NCBI GenBank assembly: GCA_021323835.1
Contig: JAJPKI010000143.1
Coordinates: 1 to 11,995 of the forward strand
Source of the DNA: Verrucomicrobiota bacterium
GTDB taxonomy: Bacteria; Verrucomicrobiota; Verrucomicrobiia; Limisphaerales; UBA11358
Direction of reading: 5' to 3'
DNA: 11,995 nucleotides
Shown: positions 7,624-11,995 of the stretch, one piece after another
How positions within the stretch are numbered: the stretch's first letter is position 1
How the letters are laid out: every line of letters begins with the position of its first letter
Program-made: the position numbers and the translations under genes
The notes under the pieces: generated by a model
What the model was told of the DNA's origin: nothing
Database searches by the model: none
What the model saw: the letters and a program-made list of their open reading frames with translations, nothing else

Positions 7624-10164
7624 TTATGGAACAAATAGTCGCGGCGTCGTCTTTTGCGATGAAATTTTTACCGTCGCCTTTTTCAATTTATCCGAAGTCG
7701 CGGTCAATTTGATTGTGCCGGAATCTTTTGTTGTTTGCATAATCACTTGCGCGTAACCGCAGAAAACTTTTCGGTCATTGGCTTTGTCCATTTCATGACT
7801 GCTCGGGTCGCCGTTTCCGACGCCGATGATTTTGCCCGGTCCGCTCAATTCAAAATGAATCAAATTGTCCGCGACTGGAACGACTCGGCCTTTTGCGTCA
7901 ACGACAGAAACATTGACGATGCAAACGTCTTCGCCATCGGCTTTGGCTGTGATTTTATCCGGCGAAAGTTGGATTTCCGCCGGCGCGCCGGTTGTTTCCA
8001 TTTTTGTTTCCGAAATTAATTTTCCATTTTCATCAAAACCTTTTGCGCTCAAAACGCCGGGCTCGTAATTGACGTCCCATTGGACAAATTCATTTTCAGG
8101 CATTTCTTTTTTACCGAGTGATTTGCCGTTGAGGAACAATTCGATTTCTTTGCAATTACTGAACACGCGCACGGGAATATTTTTCCCAATTCTGTCCGGC
8201 CAATTCCAATGCGGCATGATGTGCAGCACCGGTTTGTCCGTCCACCACGCTTGATAGTAGTAATAAATGTCTTTCGGAAAACCGCACATGTCCATGACGC
8301 CGAAATGCGAATTGATGCACGGCCATTTGTAGGGCGTCGGCTCGCCGCGATAATCGAAACCGGTCCAGACAAATCCACCGCTCGTGAACGGATGCGTCGC
8401 GTAATACGGCCACCAGCCCCACGGCGGCGCAATGCCGTTCGTCGAGTAAGCGGCGACGTAGCCGTTTGTTTTATCGTCCGCGTAAATGCCGCGCGTCACG
8501 CGCGAGCTGGCGACTTCCGTGCCAATCGTCGGCTGCGTCGGAAATTTTTTATGAAAATCGTCAATGTTACCGGTGTGATAATTGAAACCTTGCACATCAA
8601 TCACCGTGGAAATTCCATTGCCCCAGCCACCATTCATCGCCACGGTGCAAAGGCGCGTCGGGTCGAGTTGATGCGCGAGACCTTGCATTGCGTTGACGGT
8701 TTCAATCGCGACTTCGTGCGCTTCGTCCGCATTGGTTTTGCCGCCTTGCAAATAATTCTCCTCGTTTCCAAGCGACCAAATGAAAACGCTCGGATGATTT
8801 CGGTCACGAAGAATTTGATTTTTCAATTCGTTCAATTCCCAGGCGTTCGTGTCCATCCGGCGATTTTCATCCATAACGAGCAGGCCGAGCCGGTCGCACG
8901 CATCGAGCAATTCCGGCGTCGGCTCGTTATGCGACGTGCGAATGGCGTTGCAGCCTAGCTCTTTCAATTTCGCGACGCGCCAATATTGCAGCGCATCTGG
9001 AATTGCCGAGCCGACACCCGCATGGTCTTGATGATTGCAAGTGCCTTTGATTTCGTAAAGTTTGCCGTTCAGTAAAAATCCTTTGTTAGCGTCGAACGCG
9101 ATGGTGCGAATGCCGAATTCGGTTTCATTGTAATTTAAAAATGATCCAACGATAACATTTGAACTCCACAGCCAAGTTTTCAGCTTATAAAGTTTTGGCG
9201 ATTCAGGTGACCATAATTCATAATTTGAAATAGACATTGTGTTTGTAATTTCAATTTCAGATTGAGGAGGAATAGTTACCGATACACGGAGTGGATTAAT
9301 TGAATCTGAAGAAAATTGAGAATATAATACGACGACGTTCTCGGGGTTTGTTAAATCATTTCTTAAGCGTGTTTGAATATGCAGTTTTGCCGGGCCGCTT
9401 GGAATATTGTTGCTAAATTCACTCCATACAAAAATTCCATCCGGCGCAATCGCAATCGGTGAAGTTTTTTCCAGCCACACATGACGATAAATTCCCGCGC
9501 CTTCGTAAAACCAGCCTTCGAATCTTGAAGCGTCCACGCGCACGACCAAAACATTCTTCCCGCCGTAATTGGCAAATTGGCTGATGTCGTAACGGAAGCT
9601 GCTGTAACCGCTCAAATGTCGTCCGAGACAATGGCCGTTGAGCCAGACGAGTGAATTGCGATAAACGCCGTCGAAATCGAGCCACAGAATTTTTCCTTTG
9701 TCGCCCGCGGGCAAATCAAATTCTTTGCGATACCAGCCGATACTGTTTTGCGGGAAACCGGGACCAATCGCCTTGAAACCATGTTTCACGTCAGCTTTTT
9801 CATCGAACGGCAAGCCGACCGCCCAATCGTCCGGCAAATTTAATTTCCACCATTTGCTGTCGTCGAAATTCGATTGCACAAATGAAACGCCACTGCCCAA
9901 ATCTCCGGCGGTCGGATCAATGTGCGTCGCATCGCCGGTGACCAGATTTCCTTCCTTGCCAATTTCGTTCAATTTGGTCTTCGCCAAATCGGAAACTTCA
10001 GGATAATCAAAATTTGTTCCGGCATCCGGCGCATCGCCCAAATGAAATTTCCAGCCGAAATCCATCAACAACTTTTCTCTCGGCGACGTTTGCGGTTCTG
10101 TCGCGAACAAATTTGTTGCAAAAAATAAAATGGCGATTACCGGAAAAAATAAAGTTCGTCGCAT
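7624..10164 (-). CDS. Exported GH2 beta-galactosidase-type glycoside hydrolase
   Basis: 846 residues. Residues 1-21 form a signal peptide (MRR, hydrophobic LFFPVIAILFFATNLFA, probable cut before TEPQ), so it should act in the periplasm or outside. Domains in order: jelly-roll sugar-binding domain (about 30-230, with WYRKEFDLP, NGHCLGRHLSGY and EGAGIYRHVW), Ig-like domain (232-350), TIM barrel (355-640) with KGTCNHQDHAG, RTSHNEP, acid/base E468 in SLGNEEN and nucleophile E550 in IGTEVASS, then a DUF4982-like beta domain (650-715) and a C-terminal Ig-like domain (727-835). This layout matches GH2 beta-galactosidases of polysaccharide degraders rather than cytoplasmic LacZ. The adjacent galM supports galactoside release, but other beta-glycosides cannot be excluded. 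Codons for residues about 265-345 are unusually AT-rich. No Shine-Dalgarno precedes ATG 10164. Catalysis is firm; substrate is inference. Confidence 0.92.
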   Translation of the reverse strand: MRRTLFFPVIAILFFATNLFATEPQTSPREKLLMDFGWKFHLGDAPDAGTNFDYPEVSDLAKTKLNEIGKEGNLVTGDATHIDPTAGDLGSGVSFVQSNFDDSKWWKLNLPDDWAVGLPFDEKADVKHGFKAIGPGFPQNSIGWYRKEFDLPAGDKGKILWLDFDGVYRNSLVWLNGHCLGRHLSGYSSFRYDISQFANYGGKNVLVVRVDASRFEGWFYEGAGIYRHVWLEKTSPIAIAPDGIFVWSEFSNNIPSGPAKLHIQTRLRNDLTNPENVVVLYSQFSSDSINPLRVSVTIPPQSEIEITNTMSISNYELWSPESPKLYKLKTWLWSSNVIVGSFLNYNETEFGIRTIAFDANKGFLLNGKLYEIKGTCNHQDHAGVGSAIPDALQYWRVAKLKELGCNAIRTSHNEPTPELLDACDRLGLLVMDENRRMDTNAWELNELKNQILRDRNHPSVFIWSLGNEENYLQGGKTNADEAHEVAIETVNAMQGLAHQLDPTRLCTVAMNGGWGNGISTVIDVQGFNYHTGNIDDFHKKFPTQPTIGTEVASSRVTRGIYADDKTNGYVAAYSTNGIAPPWGWWPYYATHPFTSGGFVWTGFDYRGEPTPYKWPCINSHFGVMDMCGFPKDIYYYYQAWWTDKPVLHIMPHWNWPDRIGKNIPVRVFSNCKEIELFLNGKSLGKKEMPENEFVQWDVNYEPGVLSAKGFDENGKLISETKMETTGAPAEIQLSPDKITAKADGEDVCIVNVSVVDAKGRVVPVADNLIHFELSGPGKIIGVGNGDPSSHEMDKANDRKVFCGYAQVIMQTTKDSGTIKLTATSDKLKKATVKISSQKTTPRLFVP

Positions 10165-10231
10165 AATTGGAATTTAATTTATCGCCGATTTGAAGCGGCG
10201 TCCGCAAGCAAAACCGCGTAATCCTTTCGGG
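10165..10231 (-). other. Short spacer between cobA-hemD and the glycosidase gene, with a weak hairpin
   Basis: These 67 bp hold no gene. Read on the minus strand, a 5-bp GC stem (CGCCG at 10196-10200 with CGGCG at 10183-10187, 8-nt loop) is followed by ATAAATTAAATT. It could be a weak terminator of cobA-hemD or an attenuator ahead of the glycosidase, but the stem is short and the tail is not a clean T-run. I see no convincing promoter, so whether the glycosidase has its own transcript is open. Confidence 0.35.
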
Positions 10232-11743
10232 CTATTTCAAAAGCGCGGCGATGATTCCATCCGTCGTGTGCGTTTTAGCTTCGACATTTGGGTCGAGCTT
10301 CAGCGCGCGAATGGCTTTGCTGGTTTCGGGCCCGATGCTGGCGATTTTCATTTTCGGAAATTGTTTCAATAACTTTGGCAAATCAAATCGCTTGTGAAAA
10401 AATTCCAGCGTCGAGCTGCTCGTGAACGTAATCCAATCCGCGCCGTGTTCGACGAAATTTTTTGCCACGCCGAAAAAATCTTCCGTCTCGGCGACGGTTT
10501 TGTAGACGCCGATGTCGTCCACGATTGCGCCGAATTCTTCCAGCGCGAGCGGCAAATCGGGGTTCGCGTCTTCGGCGCGAAGCAAACAAATTTTTTCATT
10601 TTCGATACTGCCGAGTTTCGTAAGTGCTTCGGCGATTTTGCGTCCGACAAATTCTTCAGGCATCGCATCCACTTGCAAATGCAATTCGCGCAGCGTTGCG
10701 GCGGTGCGCGGGCCGACGGCGGCAATTTTTGCGCCGCCGATGTCACGCAAATCGTGGAAACGTTTAAAAAACAAATCAAAAAAAGATTTCACGCCGTTCG
10801 CGCTCGTGAAAATCAGCCAGTCATAGGAATTTAATTCGAGCAGCGCGTCAACGATGTCTTCGCGTCGCGTCGGCGGAACGGTTTTGATTGCCGGAATTTC
10901 CAAAACCTCCGCGCCAAGTTCGGAAAGTTTTTGCAAAAATTCCGTCGCCTGTCCGCGCGCGCGGGTGACGACAATTCGTTTGCCGGACAGCGGGCGATTT
11001 TCCGACCAATTCAATTTTCCGCGCAGTTTGACGACGTCGCCAATGACCGTGAGCGCGGGCGGCGAAATTTTTTCTTTGGCGGCGAGTTTGGCAATGGTCG
11101 CGAGCGTGCCGGAAATGGATTTTTGTTTTCCTTGCGTGCCGGATTCGACGATGGCGACGGGAATTTCCGGCGACATTCCGTGCGCGATGAGCGATTTTGT
11201 CCAGTCGTCGAGATTTTCGGTGCCCATGAGAACAATTTTTGTTCCGGGAATTTTTGCGATTTGTTCGTAACGCAAATTAGTTTTGGCGTCGCCGGAATTT
11301 TCGTGGCCGGTGAAGACGGTGAAGCTGGAGCAAAAATCGCGATGAGTGAGCGGAATGCCGGCGTAATTCGGCGCGGCGACAATGGAGGAAACGCCGGGCA
11401 CGACTTCAAAATAAATTTTCGCCGCGGCGAGTGCTTCGGCTTCTTCGCCGCCGCGACCAAAAATATACGGGTCGCCGCCTTTCAATCGCACGACGGTTTT
11501 TCCTTCGCGTGCTTTGGCGATGAGCAATTGATTGATTTGCTCTTGTGAAAATTGCGTTCGTTTGCCGCGGGAAATAATTTCGGCATTTTCGCGCGCGAGC
11601 CGGAGCAATTGTGGATTGACGAGCAAATCGTAAATGACGACGTCGGCGCGCTGGAGCAATTCCGCGCCGCGCCGCGTGAGCAGTCCTGCGTCGCCCGGTC
11701 CGGCGCCGATGAGATAAACTTTTCCGGCGGATTTCACGCGCAC
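10232..11743 (-). CDS. cobA-hemD: Fused uroporphyrinogen-III C-methyltransferase / uroporphyrinogen-III synthase
   Basis: 503 residues in two domains. Residues 1-245 are a SAM-dependent uroporphyrinogen-III methyltransferase: YLIGAGPGD (10-18), VVRLKGGDPYIFGRGGEE (84-101), VPGVSS (115-120), GIPLTHRDF (129-137) and IVLMGT (170-175). It makes precorrin-2 on the siroheme and cobalamin branch. Residues 250-503 are uroporphyrinogen-III synthase (HemD), which closes hydroxymethylbilane: IVVTRARG (257-264), IFTSANGVKSFF (311-322), VYKT (413-416), ITFTSSSTLEFF (438-449), IGPETSKAI (470-478) and the terminal HTTDGIIAALL. One chain therefore makes the branch-point tetrapyrrole and methylates it. The start is GTG 11743; a second GTG two codons on is also possible, and no Shine-Dalgarno is seen. 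No other tetrapyrrole gene lies in the window. A candidate promoter lies about 55 bp upstream. Confidence 0.93.
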   Translation of the reverse strand: MRVKSAGKVYLIGAGPGDAGLLTRRGAELLQRADVVIYDLLVNPQLLRLARENAEIISRGKRTQFSQEQINQLLIAKAREGKTVVRLKGGDPYIFGRGGEEAEALAAAKIYFEVVPGVSSIVAAPNYAGIPLTHRDFCSSFTVFTGHENSGDAKTNLRYEQIAKIPGTKIVLMGTENLDDWTKSLIAHGMSPEIPVAIVESGTQGKQKSISGTLATIAKLAAKEKISPPALTVIGDVVKLRGKLNWSENRPLSGKRIVVTRARGQATEFLQKLSELGAEVLEIPAIKTVPPTRREDIVDALLELNSYDWLIFTSANGVKSFFDLFFKRFHDLRDIGGAKIAAVGPRTAATLRELHLQVDAMPEEFVGRKIAEALTKLGSIENEKICLLRAEDANPDLPLALEEFGAIVDDIGVYKTVAETEDFFGVAKNFVEHGADWITFTSSSTLEFFHKRFDLPKLLKQFPKMKIASIGPETSKAIRALKLDPNVEAKTHTTDGIIAALLK

Positions 11744-11797
11744 AATTTAGCGAAGCGTGGCGGCAATGGAAGTTGAAGTTTTTTGTCGTGTCCAAAA

Positions 11798-11826
11798 AAT
11801 TTACAGTAAGGCCGGAATTGGGACAA
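11798..11826 (-). promoter_or_regulatory. Candidate sigma70-type promoter for cobA-hemD
   Basis: On the minus strand TTGTCC (11826-11821) and TAAATT (11803-11798) are separated by exactly 17 bp; each matches the consensus at four of six positions. Transcription would start near 11791, giving a leader of about 48 nt before the GTG. Spacing and place are right but the boxes are only moderate. Confidence 0.4.
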
Positions 11827-11832
11827 CGGAGG

Positions 11833-11858
11833 ACAAGTGACTGTGCAACGTCACTTGT
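11833..11858. promoter_or_regulatory. Perfect 9-bp inverted repeat between divergent promoters (candidate operator)
   Basis: ACAAGTGAC (11833-11841) and GTCACTTGT (11850-11858) are perfect reverse complements around an 8-bp spacer. The dyad is 6 bp upstream of the leftward -35 box and 28 bp upstream of the rightward -35 box, which is where a dimeric regulator could act on both. As RNA it would form a 9-bp stem, but no clean T-run follows it directly. The dyad is seen directly; the operator role is inferred. Confidence 0.5.
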
Positions 11859-11888
11859 TTGCGCGGGAAACACGCAACTTTTATTTTT
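11859..11888 (+). terminator. Small hairpin with T-rich tail, terminator-like
   Basis: TTGCG (11859-11863) pairs with CGCAA (11873-11877) around a 9-nt loop, followed by C and then TTTTATTTTT (11879-11888). It resembles an intrinsic terminator on the plus strand, yet no plus-strand gene ends here and the T-rich tail overlaps the -35 box of the rightward promoter. The stem is short, so it may be chance or may shield that promoter. Confidence 0.25.
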
Positions 11889-11914
11889 GACTTTGGCATC
11901 GCTGGTGCTAGAGT
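11887..11914 (+). promoter_or_regulatory. Rightward extended -10 promoter for a gene beyond the window
   Basis: TTGACT (11887-11892, five of six consensus) is followed after 16 bp by TAGAGT (11909-11914, four of six), and TGC immediately precedes the -10, giving an extended TGn element. Transcription would begin near 11921 and run right. No other promoter in the window has both boxes this good. Confidence 0.6.
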
Positions 11915-11995
11915 CGCCATTAAGTTGCGGTTGCGACAGGCAATCAAGTGAACAAATCCGTTATTATATTATAACCCGCCTGTTGTTTTCGTTCA
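11915..11995 (+). other. Leader region at right edge; start of downstream gene not resolved
   Basis: Downstream of the rightward promoter, a GTG at 11948 opens only eight codons before TAA (11972-11974). In another frame the sequence stays open to the edge and reads ITRLLFSF, resembling the start of a signal peptide, but it lacks an ATG or a supported start codon. The gene served by the promoter is therefore probably just outside the window or uses a start I cannot confirm. Confidence 0.3.
11968..11973 (-). promoter_or_regulatory. Perfect minus-strand -10 hexamer at window edge
   Basis: The minus strand carries TATAAT at 11973-11968 and a second overlapping copy at 11968-11963. Seventeen bases upstream of the first, the visible TGAAC (11995-11991) could be part of a -35 box cut by the window end. 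It might be a distal promoter for cobA-hemD, about 220 bp from its start, but AT-rich sequence yields such hexamers by chance. Confidence 0.22.

Noticed and set aside
8209..8958. Long open frame of 249 codons on the strand opposite the glycosidase
   Set aside because: It is Arg/Val/His-rich, has no recognisable domain and mirrors a fully conserved GH2 catalytic domain; it is explained by codon bias on the other strand.
9225..9254. TTGAAAT/ATTTCAA inverted repeat in the AT-rich part of the glycosidase gene
   Set aside because: Seven AT-rich bases in low-complexity coding sequence are expected by chance.
10931..11548. Open frame of 205 codons opposite cobA-hemD
   Set aside because: Phe/Gly/Arg-rich shadow of a well-conserved gene with no domain or start signal.
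11744..11995. tRNA, small RNA or riboswitch (including a cobalamin riboswitch) upstream of cobA-hemD
   Set aside because: No tRNA arms or TTCGA-type loop and no recognisable B12-box-like core; the hairpins present are short and isolated.
1..11995. CRISPR array, insertion sequence, transposase, integrase or prophage genes
   Set aside because: No spaced direct repeats of the right length, no terminal inverted repeats with a transposase, and all long frames are accounted for by metabolic enzymes.

Overview
The window looks like an ordinary chromosomal stretch of a Gram-negative-type heterotroph with roughly 50% GC. The lineage cannot be proved from sequence alone. Three things make Verrucomicrobiota (or another member of the PVC group) my best guess: A/T-rich runs such as AATTTT set in otherwise GC-rich codons, starts without Shine-Dalgarno sequences, and short heptamer tandem repeats that sit inside genes. 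I hold that as an inference at about 50-60%.

Left half (1-6602, + strand): a tightly packed fatty-acid beta-oxidation operon. It holds a PaaK-like acyl/aryl-CoA ligase (5' end cut by the window), a FadI-like thiolase, a FadJ-like enoyl-CoA hydratase/3-hydroxyacyl-CoA dehydrogenase and a long VLCAD-type acyl-CoA dehydrogenase. Junctions are ATGA overlap, 2-nt gap and 11-nt overlap. Together the four proteins cover activation, first oxidation, hydration, second oxidation and thiolytic cleavage. Two genes carry degenerate heptanucleotide tandem repeats inside the reading frame.

Middle (6604-10164, - strand): a two-gene sugar cluster, an exported GH2 beta-galactosidase-type glycosidase followed with zero spacing by galactose mutarotase (galM). 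The galM stop is 1 nt from the stop of the convergent beta-oxidation operon. A roughly 240-bp AT-rich tract interrupts the composition of the glycosidase gene in its Ig-like domain.

Right (10232-11743, - strand): a fused uroporphyrinogen-III C-methyltransferase/uroporphyrinogen-III synthase (CobA-HemD), which feeds precorrin-2/siroheme/B12 and heme synthesis. The 67 bp between it and the glycosidase holds only a weak hairpin.

Right edge (11744-11995): a 252-bp non-coding control region. It has a candidate leftward promoter for cobA-hemD, a perfect 9-bp inverted repeat, a second small hairpin with a T-rich tail, and a convincing rightward extended -10 promoter whose gene lies mostly or wholly beyond the window. 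This is the least explained part. I found no CRISPR, insertion sequence, tRNA, rRNA, phage gene or clear novel defence or biosynthetic system.
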